Shown here piece by piece: positions 15,668 to 25,582 of a stretch of 64,000 nucleotides of DNA (position 1 is its first letter; every line of letters starts with the position of its first letter). Source of the stretch: Nodosilinea sp. FACHB-141. GTDB lineage: Bacteria; Cyanobacteriota; Cyanobacteriia; Phormidesmidales; Phormidesmidaceae. The stretch lies in NCBI RefSeq assembly GCF_014696135.1, contig NZ_JACJPP010000007.1, forward strand, positions 868,001 to 932,000. Direction: 5' to 3'. A program made the translations under genes and the position numbers. The notes below the pieces were generated by a model, which was not told the origin of the DNA, searched no databases, and saw only the letters and a program-made list of their open reading frames with translations.

Positions 15668-15877
15668 AACCTAGGCCAGAGTCAGGGGCGAGTGTTGAGG
15701 ACACTAGGTTGTGCTGTATTGTCTTCCTGCTGTCCATAGCATTGGCTTTCGACTCTGGCTTTTCAGTGTTCATACCAAGTCCAGCTTGGAAGCTGTGTTT
15801 TCCTAACGGTAAAACTTCATTTTTGGACTTGGCTTTGGTTTACATCTGTCCAGTGATTAACAGGAGAGTTTTCGACC

Positions 15878-16081
15878 ATGCGCATGTTTAAAGTCACCGC
15901 TTGCGTTCCCAGTCAAACCAGGATTCGCACCCAACGGGAGCTGCAAAATACTTTCTTTACCAAGCTGGTGCCCTACGAGAATTGGTTCAAAGAGCAGCAG
16001 CGCATTCAAAAAATGGGCGGCAAAATCGTTAAGGTTGAACTGGCTACTGGTCGGCAGGGTGCCAATACCGGTTTGCTCTAA
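15878..16081 (+). CDS. apcC: Phycobilisome core small linker ApcC (LC)
   Basis: 67 residues, the usual length of the 7.8-kDa core linker. The sequence MRMFKVTACVPSQTRIRTQR and the later KLVPYENWFKEQQRIQKMGG are typical CpcD/ApcC-type. It caps the outer allophycocyanin discs of the core cylinders. AGGAGAG lies 8 to 14 bases ahead of the ATG. It sits 250 bases after apcB, a gap that contains the hairpin above and a CCAAGTCCAGCTTGG near-palindrome at 15776-15790. Confidence 0.96.
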   Translation: MRMFKVTACVPSQTRIRTQRELQNTFFTKLVPYENWFKEQQRIQKMGGKIVKVELATGRQGANTGLL

Positions 16082-16144
16082 CGCGCCTACTTCAGCAAAG
16101 CGTCTGATAAAAATATTTACTGCTTTTTTCATGCTGCGATACGT

Positions 16145-16184
16145 GCAGGGTCGGCCTAGGGGTCAGCCCTGCCGTTGTGTTTTT
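16145..16184 (+). terminator. Terminator of the apc cluster
   Basis: Outer stem GCAGGG/CCCTGC encloses an inner GGCC/GGTC stem and is followed by CGTTGTGTTTTTG. It lies 63 bases after apcC, before the ftsW leader. Confidence 0.65.
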
Positions 16185-16316
16185 GGGGGTACTTTCACGT
16201 CTCTAGGACATGCTCTACAGACTCGAAAATATACTCAGAATCTTGAGCGGCTTTCGATCCCCTCAGCTATACTGGGCCCTTGAAAGACTTGGCCCTTAGG
16301 CACGTGGGGTAATAGG

Positions 16317-17507
16317 GTGAACATTGCTCAGTTGGTTCCATGGATTGACCCCACGGTAGGCCAGTGGTCAGCGGAAGCGCGCTGGCTGCGTTGGTTGACC
16401 TTTGTCTGGCTAGGCAGCGGTCTACTGATATTGTTTTCGGCTTCCTATGCAGTGTCCGTGACGGAGCATGGCTATGGACTGCACTATGTGATGGTGCAGC
16501 TGCTGTGGGTTGCGATTGGTTTGGTAATTTTTAACCGTATTGTTCATACCTCCCTGGATCGGCTTATTCAGGGGTCAGGTATTGTGTTGCTGGTGCTGGT
16601 TGGTTTGGTGAGCCTAACGCTGGTGCCCTCCTTGGGTGTAACGGTGAATGGGGCTACTCGCTGGTTGCCTTTAGGCCCGTTCATGATTCAGCCTTCGGAG
16701 CTGCTCAAGCCCTGCTTGGTGTTACAGGGGGCGCGACTGTTTGGGCGATGGCCACAGCTCACTTGGCAAACGCGGCTTACCTGGTTGAGCATTTTTGTCG
16801 CTATTTTGGGACTGATTTTGTTGCAGCCCAACCTGAGTACAGCGGCTATTTGCGGTTTAACGCTTTGGCTAATTGCTCTAGCGGCGGGGCTACCCTATCT
16901 GTATCTGCTGCTAACGGCGGGAGGGGGCCTGCTAACTGCAACGGTAAGTGTTAGCCTCAAGACCTATCAGCGCCAGCGAATAATCTCGTTTTTGGACCCC
17001 TGGGCTGATCCAGGTAATCAGGGGTATCAGCTAGTGCAGAGTCTGTTAGCTGTTGGCTCTGGCGGGTTTTGGGGTCAGGGTTTTGGGCTGTCTCAGCAAA
17101 AGCTGTACTCCCTACCTATTCAATACACTGACTTTATTTTTTCGGTATTTGCTGAGGAGTTTGGCTTTGTGGGTTGCCTAGTGTTGCTAACGGTTTTGGG
17201 TGTTTATGCTTCTTTAGCCCTGTTGGTAGCGCTACGTCTGAAGCAACCCCTGCACCGTCTGGTAGCGGTGGGTGCGATGGTGCTGTTGGTAGGGCAAGCG
17301 CTGCTCAACATGGGTGTGGCTACAGGGCTGCTGCCGACGACAGGATTGCCCTTTCCGCTGCTGAGCTACGGCGGTAGCTCGATGGTGGCTAGCTTGGCAA
17401 CGGCGGCGCTGTTGGTGCGGGCGGCGCGGGAGATTAATCTGGATACGCCGGTACCTTTACGACGACGCTGGTCTAAGGCAGGCTCTCAGGAGCCTCTGCC
17501 CCTGTGA
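16317..17507 (+). CDS. ftsW: Peptidoglycan glycosyltransferase FtsW (SEDS family)
   Basis: 396 residues from a GTG start. Polytopic membrane protein (about ten helices) that polymerises lipid II at the division septum with its partner transpeptidase. SEDS signatures are visible: NGATRWLPLGPFMIQPSELLKP (residues 119-140) and the C-terminal GLLPTTGLPFPLLSYGGSS (about 347-365). FtsW and RodA are paralogues; the PTTGLPFPLLSYGGSS form and length favour FtsW. The alternative, RodA, cannot be fully excluded by eye. Confidence 0.9.
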   Translation: MNIAQLVPWIDPTVGQWSAEARWLRWLTFVWLGSGLLILFSASYAVSVTEHGYGLHYVMVQLLWVAIGLVIFNRIVHTSLDRLIQGSGIVLLVLVGLVSLTLVPSLGVTVNGATRWLPLGPFMIQPSELLKPCLVLQGARLFGRWPQLTWQTRLTWLSIFVAILGLILLQPNLSTAAICGLTLWLIALAAGLPYLYLLLTAGGGLLTATVSVSLKTYQRQRIISFLDPWADPGNQGYQLVQSLLAVGSGGFWGQGFGLSQQKLYSLPIQYTDFIFSVFAEEFGFVGCLVLLTVLGVYASLALLVALRLKQPLHRLVAVGAMVLLVGQALLNMGVATGLLPTTGLPFPLLSYGGSSMVASLATAALLVRAAREINLDTPVPLRRRWSKAGSQEPLPL

Positions 17508-17607
17508 GTGTTGGATAGCGGCAGTACGCTTTCTTGACGCAAAAATCTGAGAGCGGGTTGCAGGATTGTTACAATAGTGAGTGCCTTTGCGTCTCATTAC
17601 CCCGCTG

Positions 17608-18351
17608 ATGTTTGAGAGTCTGCAAATTTATTTATACGAAATCGCCCAGTGGGCCAATCAGCTGGTGAGTGATCAGCTCACTCAGGTGTCTTGGGTGAGC
17701 CTATCAGTGGTAGGGCTAGCGGGGCTCTTAACCAGCCTATCTCCCTGTCTGTTATCGATGCTGCCGATCATGGTGGGCTATATGGGCGGCTATGAGGAAG
17801 GTGAGCGGGGTGGTGCGATCGCGCGATCGCTCTCCTTCGCCCTGGGTCTCGCCACCACCCTGGCTCTGTTGGGCCTGATTGCTGGGCTCTTTGGCTACGT
17901 CTATGGTCAGGTGGCCTGGGGACTACCAATTGTAGTGAGCCTGGTGGCGATCGTGATGGGGCTAAATCTGTTGGGAGTCATTCCCTTAGCTCTGCCCGCT
18001 GGCGTTGGCCCCACCTTTGAAAATTTGAACTTACCGCCCTGGCTGCGGGCCTATGCATTGGGTCTCACCTTTGGCATTGTGGCGTCGCCCTGTAGCACCC
18101 CAGTGCTGGCTACCCTCCTAGCCTGGATTTCAACTACGAAGGATCCGGTATTGGGCGGTGCCCTGCTGCTGGCCTACGCCGTGGGCTATGTAACGCCGCT
18201 AGTGCTGGCGGGCACCTTCACTGCTTCTCTAAAGCGACTGCTGGATTTGCGTCAGTGGTCGAGTTGGGTGACACCGGCAAGTGGGGCTCTGCTACTGGGG
18301 TTTGGAGTATTTTCGCTGCTGTCTCGGCTGCTGCCGACCAGTTTGGTGTAA
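17608..18351 (+). CDS. ccdA: Cytochrome c biogenesis protein CcdA (thiol-reductant transmembrane shuttle)
   Basis: 247 residues from ATG 17608; a GTG at 17581 would add 9. Six-helix membrane protein that passes reducing equivalents from stromal thioredoxin to the thylakoid lumen to keep apocytochrome haem-binding cysteines reduced. The redox pair is C47 in SLSPCLLSMLP and C162 in VASPCSTPVLA. It sits 38 bases before ccs1, the haem ligation factor of the same System II pathway, so the two are an operon. The coding sequence contains a tandem HIP1 pair (17815-17830). Confidence 0.92.
   Translation: MFESLQIYLYEIAQWANQLVSDQLTQVSWVSLSVVGLAGLLTSLSPCLLSMLPIMVGYMGGYEEGERGGAIARSLSFALGLATTLALLGLIAGLFGYVYGQVAWGLPIVVSLVAIVMGLNLLGVIPLALPAGVGPTFENLNLPPWLRAYALGLTFGIVASPCSTPVLATLLAWISTTKDPVLGGALLLAYAVGYVTPLVLAGTFTASLKRLLDLRQWSSWVTPASGALLLGFGVFSLLSRLLPTSLV
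17815..17830. repeat. Tandem HIP1 octamers
   Basis: Two adjacent GCGATCGC palindromes lie head to tail within ccdA. Single copies are scattered over the window, for example 1193-1200 region, 24727-24770 region and 54335-54342 region, as is typical for HIP1-rich cyanobacterial genomes. Confidence 0.9.
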
Positions 18352-18389
18352 TTGTCTGAAAACTATGTCACCCGTCTCTGAGGGATACT

Positions 18390-19772
18390 ATGGCTCCGTC
18401 TGAAGCTCCTCAACCGACTTTCTGGGATGGGGTGCGCGACTACTTTAGACAAGATCTGCTGCCGCTGCTGGCAGATCTGCGGTTGGCAATTGTGCTGCTG
18501 CTGGCGATCGCCGCCTTTAGCATCAGCGGTACGGTCATTGAGCAGGGCCAGACTCTGGAGTTTTACCAGACCAACTATTCCCAAGATCCGGCTCTGTTTG
18601 GGTTCTTGAGTTGGAAGGTAATTCTTACCCTTGGTTTAGATCACGTCTATCGCACCTGGTGGTTTTTGGCGCTGCTGATTGTGTTTGGCGCCAGCCTAAC
18701 CGCCTGCACGTTTACTCGCCAGTTCCCGGCTCTAGGGGCGGCTCAAAAGTGGAAGTATTATACTCAGCCCCGCCAGTTTCAAAAGCTGGCTCTGAGCGCT
18801 GAGCTAGCTGAAACTGACCTCGCCTCCTTGGGAAACAGATTGTCCCAAAAGCGCTATCGGGTGTTTCAGGACGGCAATCAGCTCTACGGACGTAAGGGCA
18901 TTGTGGGCCGCATTGGCCCCATTGTGGTGCACGCCAGCATGCTGCTGATTTTGGTAGGGGCTATTTTAGGGGCCATGACCGGGTTTTTTGCCCAGGAGAT
19001 CGTGCCCAGCGGCGAGACCTTTCAAATTCGCAATATTTTTGATGCTGGCCCCTGGGCTGAGGCCCAAATCCCCAAAGACTGGTCGGTGCGGGTGAACCGA
19101 TTTTGGATTGACTACAGTCCTGAAGGCAATATCGATCAGTTCTATTCCGATTTATCGGTGCTAGACCGGACGGGCAATGAGATCGATCGCAAGACCATCT
19201 TTGTCAATCAGCCCCTGCGCCACAAGGGCGTGACCCTCTACCAAGCCGACTGGGGTGTGGCGGCGGTGCAGGTGAAGCTCAATAACAGCCCGGTGCTGCA
19301 ACTGCCGATGCAGCAGCTCGAGAACGACGGCCCGCGCTTTTGGGGTACTTGGCTACCGACGAAACCCGATATGAGCGAAGGAGTGACTTTGCTGGCCAGC
19401 GATCTTCAAGGTTCTGTGCTGATTTACGACAACGCTGGACAGCTGATTTCCACGGTTCGTAAAGGCATGGTGGCAGAGGTCAATGGCGTTAGGCTCTCAC
19501 TGGTAGATGTGGTGGGCAGCACGGGCCTGCAAATTAAGGCCGATCCAGGCATCCCTCTGGTTTACGGTGGCTTTGGCCTGCTGATGCTGGGGGTGATCAT
19601 GAGCTACGTGTCGCACTCCCAGGTGTGGGCGCTGGCGCAGGAGGGCACGGTGTACGTGGGTGGCAGGACGAACCGCGCCCAGGTAGCCTTTGAGCGCGAG
19701 TTACTTTCCCTGCTAGAAGCTGTCTCTGCCGATTCTAACGAGGCCAAATTAGCTGAGGCTTCAGTTAGCTGA
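18390..19772 (+). CDS. ccs1: Cytochrome c biogenesis protein Ccs1 (CcsB/ResB family)
   Basis: 460 residues. System II cytochrome c synthase subunit that, with CcsA, delivers haem to lumenal apocytochromes c6, f and c550. ResB features: three N-terminal membrane helices (about 30-50, 85-105, 175-200), the conserved [21 protein letters not shown] (residues 70-91), the lumenal loop with [18 protein letters not shown] (about 271-289) and a final helix ([24 protein letters not shown]). Downstream of ccdA. Its stop overlaps by 8 bases the stop of the convergent DUF1517-like gene. Confidence 0.94.
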   Translation: MAPSEAPQPTFWDGVRDYFRQDLLPLLADLRLAIVLLLAIAAFSISGTVIEQGQTLEFYQTNYSQDPALFGFLSWKVILTLGLDHVYRTWWFLALLIVFGASLTACTFTRQFPALGAAQKWKYYTQPRQFQKLALSAELAETDLASLGNRLSQKRYRVFQDGNQLYGRKGIVGRIGPIVVHASMLLILVGAILGAMTGFFAQEIVPSGETFQIRNIFDAGPWAEAQIPKDWSVRVNRFWIDYSPEGNIDQFYSDLSVLDRTGNEIDRKTIFVNQPLRHKGVTLYQADWGVAAVQVKLNNSPVLQLPMQQLENDGPRFWGTWLPTKPDMSEGVTLLASDLQGSVLIYDNAGQLISTVRKGMVAEVNGVRLSLVDVVGSTGLQIKADPGIPLVYGGFGLLMLGVIMSYVSHSQVWALAQEGTVYVGGRTNRAQVAFERELLSLLEAVSADSNEAKLAEASVS

Positions 19773-20889
19773 TTTGGGTGAGGTCGGGGTAGGCGGCCAG
19801 CATTTGGTCATAGCTGAGGCTATCGCTGGCATCCTGGGGCGTCCAGAGCAGTTCGTAGACCAGCAGATAGTCGGGAGTGACGCCGCCGAGCCGTCTCAGA
19901 GCTGCCTGGAGATCGCTGGCAGAATGGATTGGCTGAGTGACAAGGGGCTGATCATCGGCGGTGCCCACGATTAGCGTTACCACGATGTAAGCCGCTGAGT
20001 CGGCATCAGGCTTAGGCTGGTAGGTTTGGCGGCTGACCTGGCCACCGACATTAACTAAGGTTTCGCGGCTGAATTTGCTGCGCTCGGTAACAGAGAGCTG
20101 CTCAAAGACCTGGGAGGCCTGGGCGCGGGAGCGAACGGTTTGGTTGGTAACCTTGGCATGGGACCAGTATTCGGGCGATCGCAGCAGGGCTAGCACCGTC
20201 TCTTGCAGCAGCCGATTCAGCCCTGGTTTAGTGCCAATGTCGCTACGGGCGGCGATAGTCTCTAACTCAGTCTGAAGATCGCGGGCCTGGGCGAGCAGCG
20301 CCACCTCGAGCTGAGTGATAGTGACGACATCGTTGGTCAGCTCGTTGCCGCTGTCTACAACTTGGATGCCCCGACCAAATCCACTAGCCCCCAACCGCAT
20401 TAAATTTGTGATCAAGGGCAGAACCGTAAAGCCCAGCACCGCCAGCAAAAACAATAGACTTACATCGCCACCGATTGCAATGCCGCCGCCAGGGTAGCCG
20501 CCCACATAGCCACCGGGGTAACCACCCACATAACCGCCGGGCACCGGCACAATCACTGGACCGCCGCTAGGGTAGGAGGGATAGCCACCACCATAGCCTG
20601 GGCCGCCATAGCTCGGACCCCCTGCAGGGGGTAGCGCACCACCGCCGCCGGAAAAACCTCCTCCAGGTGAGCCGCCGGAGGGGCTGCCAAAGTCACCACC
20701 GCGAGCCCGGCCGCCCGATACTCCCTGAGGCGTAGTGCCGGTAGACAAAAGCCCCTGGGCTTCGGCAAGGCGAGCCGTTTCGCTGCGCCGCTCAACAAAA
20801 AATCCTAGGCAGCTCAGGGTTAGCATCAGCACAATCAGGCAATAGACATTGCGGTTGTGGTGGTCGGGCGATCGCGGGGCCTTGGCCAT
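19765..20889 (-). CDS. DUF1517-family glycine-rich membrane protein
   Basis: 374 residues from ATG 20889, chosen because AGGAGAAGGA stands 4 bases upstream; an upstream in-frame start at 20931 lacks this. Layout: an N-terminal membrane helix (about 14-34), a Gly/Ser/Pro/Tyr-rich region with GGY(V/P)GGYPGG repeats (about 65-140), a second hydrophobic helix ([19 protein letters not shown]), then a soluble DUF1517-like domain (about 165-374, with [13 protein letters not shown]). The family is common in cyanobacteria and plastids; its biochemical role is unknown. Tail-to-tail with ccs1, with an 8-base overlap. Confidence 0.75.
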   Translation of the reverse strand: MAKAPRSPDHHNRNVYCLIVLMLTLSCLGFFVERRSETARLAEAQGLLSTGTTPQGVSGGRARGGDFGSPSGGSPGGGFSGGGGALPPAGGPSYGGPGYGGGYPSYPSGGPVIVPVPGGYVGGYPGGYVGGYPGGGIAIGGDVSLLFLLAVLGFTVLPLITNLMRLGASGFGRGIQVVDSGNELTNDVVTITQLEVALLAQARDLQTELETIAARSDIGTKPGLNRLLQETVLALLRSPEYWSHAKVTNQTVRSRAQASQVFEQLSVTERSKFSRETLVNVGGQVSRQTYQPKPDADSAAYIVVTLIVGTADDQPLVTQPIHSASDLQAALRRLGGVTPDYLLVYELLWTPQDASDSLSYDQMLAAYPDLTQIS

Positions 20890-21133
20890 GATCCTTCTCC
20901 TGGTTGGACTAGGGGAGGCGGTACTGTACAAAAAGTTTTGGACAAACCAACGCGAAAATTTGCCCTATGGGCGAATCTAGCGTTCAAAGACCAGGATTTT
21001 ATCACTGCCTTCCAGGGGCCCGCGCCCTCCGGTTTATCTATGTACCTAGGCAGAGTGAGGGCTTTAGCCTGTGGGTTGGTGGCTCTGTTGCTGTAGAGCG
21101 GCCGTGCCTAACCGAGCATCATTCACCGTGGCC

Positions 21134-22729
21134 TCAAGGCTGGCTACCTAAATAGTTAAGAATCCCTTGGGCAATGGACTGCCCCATCTGCGCCTGCCAG
21201 CGCGGATCGTTGAGTTTGGGGGCATCAAGGGCACCGGTCACAAAACCAATTTCAATTAGGGCCGCGGGCATAGCGGTGCGGCGTAGCACTAGAAACCGCG
21301 CCTGGCGGACGCCGCGATCGTTCATGGCCATGGTGCTCAGCACCTGGCGCTGGAGAGCGGCTGCCAGCACTTGCCCTGTATCGGAGTAGTAGTAGGTTTC
21401 GAGCCCATTCACCTCTGGGCGCTGCATATTCACCGCGTTGGCGTGGATGCTGACAAACACCGTGGCCCGAGCCGCTGTCGCCATATCGGCCCGGGGCTGC
21501 AAATCGACGGTTTGATCACTCTGGCGAGTCATCTGCACGGCAATACCCTGGGCCTGCAGCATGGCTGCTGTGTGCTGGGCCACCGCTAGCACCACCCCTT
21601 TTTCTTGCAGGCCGCCAATGCCCACTGCCCCAGGGTCAACGCCGCCGTGGCCTGGGTCGAGCACGACCAACACCTGACCTCGAGCGGCGGGGTTGGGAGT
21701 AGGCGTTGGAGCAACGACCGGCGCGGGAACCGCCGCTGCGGGTGGGCGGGATTGTGCGATCGGCGGCGGTGTCGTCACCGGGTTCAGCACGGGCAGCACG
21801 ACCGTGGTGGGCGGGGCCGCAATTTGATTGGGGGCAACGCCGATGGGGGTCACCCAAATGCCACCGTTGGCTACGGGCGTGATTTGCCAATCGGGGCTAA
21901 AGCCATCGAGGGTGAGGGTGAGGCGAATGGCGGGTGGGGCGGTGGCAAACTGACTGATGCTCCAGCGATGAATGCCGTAGCGCCCCTGGGGCAGTGCCTC
22001 GGGGGTAAGGCCAGGGGCAATGGCCGCGTCTAGCAGGTCAATGACAATCTGGCGCGCCTGACTAGCATCGCGAGTGCGGTACACACGCACCTGAGGTGTA
22101 GCCCCAGCGGTGGGAATGAAAAAGCCCTCTGCGGTAGTTTGAACGCCGCGCAGTACGGTGGCCGTTGCCCTGACGGCGACGGTGTTGACTTGGTTGCGGC
22201 TGATCAGCGGCGGTAGCGGTTCGGCCCCAGTTGCTGTCAGCGGGCGGGGTCTGGCTGCTTTAGAAAAATCTGGAATGCTCAGGCCGTCAGCGGCTGCGAT
22301 CGCCGGCGTCGAACCCGGGAGCTGCACCACCCACTGCTGGCTAGTCAGGCCCCACACCTTCACCTGCTTGGGGTCGAGGCTGTAGTTGGGGTTGAGCTCG
22401 AGTACCATGCGGGTGGTTTGGGCGTCGGCCTGGGTTACGCGTACCGCCGCGACCGCTCCGCCCACGAACTGATTGCCTAAGGCTTCTTCAGTCAAAATGC
22501 CCGGTAGATCGATGACCAACCGCTGAGGATCGCTGAGCCAGCTCACTTGAGGCTCTACTCCGCTTTCGGTAGAAAACACCAAACGGTTTTGGCTGGTGTC
22601 AAACTCCCAAGCTTGAAGCCGTGCGCTGGCTTTGGCCGGTAGGCTGCCAAACAGGCATACCCCAGCCACCCCAACTACTCCAGTAAAAAGCTGCCTTAGC
22701 CGCAATCGGGCCGATCTCCCACACACCAC
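21134..22729 (-). CDS. amiC: N-acetylmuramoyl-L-alanine amidase with AMIN domain (AmiC type)
   Basis: About 530 residues. Cleaves the amide bond between MurNAc and the stem peptide in septal or junctional peptidoglycan. A signal peptide (LFTGVVGVAGVCLFGSLPAKASA) is followed by an AMIN domain (about 37-115, RLVIDLPG), a second AMIN-like region (about 195-290), a Pro-rich linker (about 305-350) and the zinc Amidase_3 domain (about 350-530). Zinc ligands are visible in DPGHGGVDPG (His), GLQEKG (Glu) and VSIHAN (His), with catalytic Glu in ALIEIGFVTG. Start is uncertain: GTG 22729, GTG 22726, or a TTG nine codons in, preceded by GGGAGAT. Confidence 0.9.
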   Translation of the reverse strand: MVCGRSARLRLRQLFTGVVGVAGVCLFGSLPAKASARLQAWEFDTSQNRLVFSTESGVEPQVSWLSDPQRLVIDLPGILTEEALGNQFVGGAVAAVRVTQADAQTTRMVLELNPNYSLDPKQVKVWGLTSQQWVVQLPGSTPAIAAADGLSIPDFSKAARPRPLTATGAEPLPPLISRNQVNTVAVRATATVLRGVQTTAEGFFIPTAGATPQVRVYRTRDASQARQIVIDLLDAAIAPGLTPEALPQGRYGIHRWSISQFATAPPAIRLTLTLDGFSPDWQITPVANGGIWVTPIGVAPNQIAAPPTTVVLPVLNPVTTPPPIAQSRPPAAAVPAPVVAPTPTPNPAARGQVLVVLDPGHGGVDPGAVGIGGLQEKGVVLAVAQHTAAMLQAQGIAVQMTRQSDQTVDLQPRADMATAARATVFVSIHANAVNMQRPEVNGLETYYYSDTGQVLAAALQRQVLSTMAMNDRGVRQARFLVLRRTAMPAALIEIGFVTGALDAPKLNDPRWQAQMGQSIAQGILNYLGSQP

Positions 22730-23037
22730 AGAATTCAGCCGCGCCTCTGAGCGATCGCAAACCGTTTGCGGCGCTACCCATTCTGCTCATGGGCTGTAGG
22801 TTCTAGTCCGCAAGCAGTGGTCCTTCAAAGGAAAAGGCTGAATCGGCTTAGATATTAGCTCACTTTCAATAAAGCAATAGCCCAATTGTTTAGCTGGGAT
22901 AAAACTTTGGTACCGCTTGAAGATGAGACTTCACACTCACTGGCGCAGTTTGTACTATGGCCCTAGGGTTTGGCAGGGCGTAGTGAGCCGTTGCTCGCCT
23001 CGTTGCTGTGGTCACTTGCCCAGGAGAGCTGCTGAAA
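22730..23037. other. Divergent intergenic region, amidase/GH9
   Basis: 308 bases between divergent genes; promoters for both are expected. It is AT-rich around 22850-22910. The ribosome-binding site AGGAGAG (23022-23028) serves the GH9 gene. I see no repeat or ORF worth calling. Confidence 0.45.
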
Positions 23038-25449
23038 ATGTTGTTTACTACTGTACGTCGCTGGCCCCGCCGGGCTGCGTTTTTGCTTGGGCTGCTGACA
23101 TTTCTGATGGCCTGCACAGCCGGTAGTAACTGGTTGCCCAGCGCTAATTCGGCGCAGCCCGCTGTGACGGTAGCCGTGGTTAGCCCTGAGGTGATTGTGG
23201 TTTCCCTGCGCCAGGGTGCCATAACCCACGCTCGCCAGGAGCCCTACCGTCCTCAGCCCCAAGACAAGCTAGAAACTTCGGGTAACGACACTTGGGTGCT
23301 GCGGCAGGGGCAGGTTCTAGGTACCTTGGTTAGCGCTGATCAATCTGTGCTCTACGGCTTCGACAGCTATAGCGAGGAGCCTTTTAATGCCAATCGCGCC
23401 AGCCAACCACACGGCTATCGCATTCAGTCCCAGGGTGATCCTAGCTACCGGCAGCCCGTAATGCCGACAGAGGTATATCGCAAAAGCAAGCCTATAGACA
23501 CGGCCCAGGTCAGCCGAGACAATCGCCGCTGGGCTATGGAGCATCGGTTCTACCTGCGGTTGCCCACGCCTCTGACCCTAGGGCAAACCTACCAGCTTCA
23601 GATCACGGGGCAGGAGCTACCGCCCTTAGCTCTGGTCTACCAGCCCGATCGCCAAATCAGCGAGGCCGTCCACGTATCCGCCCTGGGGTTTCGCCCCGAT
23701 GACTCGCTTAAAGTAGGGTTTCTGTCGACATGGATGGGTACGGGCGGTGGGCTGAGCTATCCCGAAGGCCTATCGTTTCAAGTCATTGACGAAGCGACGA
23801 ACCAGGTGGCGTTGAGCGGAAAGGCTAGCCGCCGCTATCGCCGTGAAGAGGTAGAAGATGGCCGCGATCGCACCTATACCCTCACCGATGTTGACCAACT
23901 CGACTTTAGCGCCCTCACCCAGCCCGGGCAGTATCGGCTCTGCGTAGACACAGTCGGCTGCTCTAACTCCTTTGCGGTGGCTGAAAATAGTTGGCAGCAG
24001 GCCTTTTATGTAGCGGCCCGCGGGTTCTATCACCAGCGCAGCGGCATTGCCCTAGAGCCGCCCTACACCGATATTGAGCGCCCTCGTCCCTTCCACCCTG
24101 ATGATGGAGTTAAGGTCTACCAATCCACCACTGGGCTGATAGATACGGGCAACGGCCTCAACGCCCAGGGCACTGACGAGGGCAACTTTGCCAATCTGGT
24201 AAAGGGCAAGACCGATCAGGTAGTAGCCAACGCTTGGGGCGGCTACTTCGATGCCGGCGACTGGGACCGCCGCATTCAGCACCTGGATGTAGCTCGCTGG
24301 CTGCTCGAACTGCTCGAACTATTCCCTGCGCCCTTAGGCGATATGACGCTCAATATTCCAGAATCGGCCAACGATCGCCCCGATCTGCTAGATGAGGCGC
24401 TGTGGGGAGTCGACTTCTATCGCCGTCTGCAAACTCCCGAGGGCGGTGTACGCGGCGGCATTGAGTCGGCAGAGCACCCCAAGCGGGGTGAAACCAGCTG
24501 GCAAGAGTCGCTGCCGGTCATGGCCTATGCCCCCGACCCGTGGAGCAGCTATATTTACGCTGGGGTGGCGGCCCGCACGGCTAGACTGCTGGAAACCTAT
24601 GTCCCCGACCAGGCCGGGGGCTATCGCGACAGCGCCCTGGCGGCCATGGCCTGGGCCGAGGCTCGTCATCAAGCTGGAATTCAGGCCCAGGAATGGCCCC
24701 GCCACCGTATAGAGACCGATCGCGCCCTGGCGGCCCTAGAGCTTTATAACCTCACAGGCGATCGCCTCTGGCACGATCGCTTTGTTGCCGCGCGATCGGC
24801 CATTCCTGCTGAGGCTCGCGGCGACTACCGGATTGCCACCCCCGAGCGAGAATTCAACTTTCTCTACAGCCGCCTACCCGCTGACCAGGTCGACGCAGCA
24901 CTCCAGGCCGAGCTGCGGGCCTCGCTTTTGGCTGAGGCTGACGCCGCAGTGGAGACGGGAGAAACCACGGCTTTTGGCTGGACTAAGGTGCTCCCGACAA
25001 CCCCCGTCGGCTGGGGCGACGGACTTGGGGCTCCCAAGGCGCAAATCTTGCTGCGGGCCCATGCGCTGACTGGTAGCGATCGTTACCTCAATGCTGCTCT
25101 GCTAGCCTGCCAGTTTTCCGCCGGGGCCAACCCCGACAACATGACCTATACCACCGGCCTGGGCCACAAGTCGCCCCAAAATCCCCTAATTCTTGATCAG
25201 CGTATTACCGGCGACCTGCTGCCAGGCATCACCCTCTACGGCCCCATTGACAACGACTTTTACGGCTCTGAATGGTTTTTTGATGTGCTAGAGTCGGTGG
25301 CGGTCCCCCCAGCTCGGCAGTGGCCTTCGGTGGAGACCTACTTCGACATCTACTACGTGCCCAATATCAACGAATTCACGGTCATGCAGAGTATGGGCGA
25401 CACAGCCTACGCGTGGGGCTACCTAGCGGGACGCTCAGCCTCAAAATAG
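23038..25449 (+). CDS. Glycoside hydrolase family 9 lipoprotein (endoglucanase-type)
   Basis: 803 residues from ATG 23038 with AGGAGAG upstream. The N-terminal signal ends in lipobox LMAC (C26), so it should be an exported lipoprotein. A CelD_N-type immunoglobulin-like domain (about 210-315) precedes the (alpha/alpha)6 GH9 domain (about 330-800). Catalytic features: D405 and D408 in DAGDWD, the substrate-binding NPDNMTYTTGLGHKSPQNP region, and the probable acid E779 in NINEFTV. GH9 enzymes cut beta-1,4-glucans such as cellulose or mixed-linkage glucans. Possible jobs are trimming self-made cellulose or remodelling sheath polysaccharide. Typical GH9 ends NEVALDYNA; here it is NEFTVMQSM, so specificity is uncertain. 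Confidence 0.85.
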   Translation: MLFTTVRRWPRRAAFLLGLLTFLMACTAGSNWLPSANSAQPAVTVAVVSPEVIVVSLRQGAITHARQEPYRPQPQDKLETSGNDTWVLRQGQVLGTLVSADQSVLYGFDSYSEEPFNANRASQPHGYRIQSQGDPSYRQPVMPTEVYRKSKPIDTAQVSRDNRRWAMEHRFYLRLPTPLTLGQTYQLQITGQELPPLALVYQPDRQISEAVHVSALGFRPDDSLKVGFLSTWMGTGGGLSYPEGLSFQVIDEATNQVALSGKASRRYRREEVEDGRDRTYTLTDVDQLDFSALTQPGQYRLCVDTVGCSNSFAVAENSWQQAFYVAARGFYHQRSGIALEPPYTDIERPRPFHPDDGVKVYQSTTGLIDTGNGLNAQGTDEGNFANLVKGKTDQVVANAWGGYFDAGDWDRRIQHLDVARWLLELLELFPAPLGDMTLNIPESANDRPDLLDEALWGVDFYRRLQTPEGGVRGGIESAEHPKRGETSWQESLPVMAYAPDPWSSYIYAGVAARTARLLETYVPDQAGGYRDSALAAMAWAEARHQAGIQAQEWPRHRIETDRALAALELYNLTGDRLWHDRFVAARSAIPAEARGDYRIATPEREFNFLYSRLPADQVDAALQAELRASLLAEADAAVETGETTAFGWTKVLPTTPVGWGDGLGAPKAQILLRAHALTGSDRYLNAALLACQFSAGANPDNMTYTTGLGHKSPQNPLILDQRITGDLLPGITLYGPIDNDFYGSEWFFDVLESVAVPPARQWPSVETYFDIYYVPNINEFTVMQSMGDTAYAWGYLAGRSASK

Positions 25450-25454
25450 GTATT

Positions 25455-25516
25455 AAAAAACCGGGTTTTTGTTCGCGATCCAATTACTGGATCCAGCGTA
25501 CAAAAGCCCGGTTTTT
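25455..25516. terminator. Long imperfect hairpin between convergent GH9 and folE
   Basis: AAAAACCGGG pairs with CCCGGTTTTT; inside, TTTTGT/ACAAAA, CGC/GCG and GATCCA/TGGATC continue the stem with single mismatches and a short loop. Flanking A and T runs on both sides make it a bidirectional intrinsic terminator. Confidence 0.8.
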
Positions 25517-25582
25517 AAGAACTATCGCCTTGGTTAGTCTGCGAGCTATTGCAAGTGTCCATTGGATTAGGACAGGTTCGAC

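Noticed and set aside
16035..16283. 82-codon ORF after apcC
   Set aside because: It overlaps apcC in another frame and crosses the terminator; no family resemblance.
22599..22790. ORF beginning MSRMGSAANG upstream of the amidase
   Set aside because: Out of frame with the amidase and overlapping its signal peptide region; probably chance.
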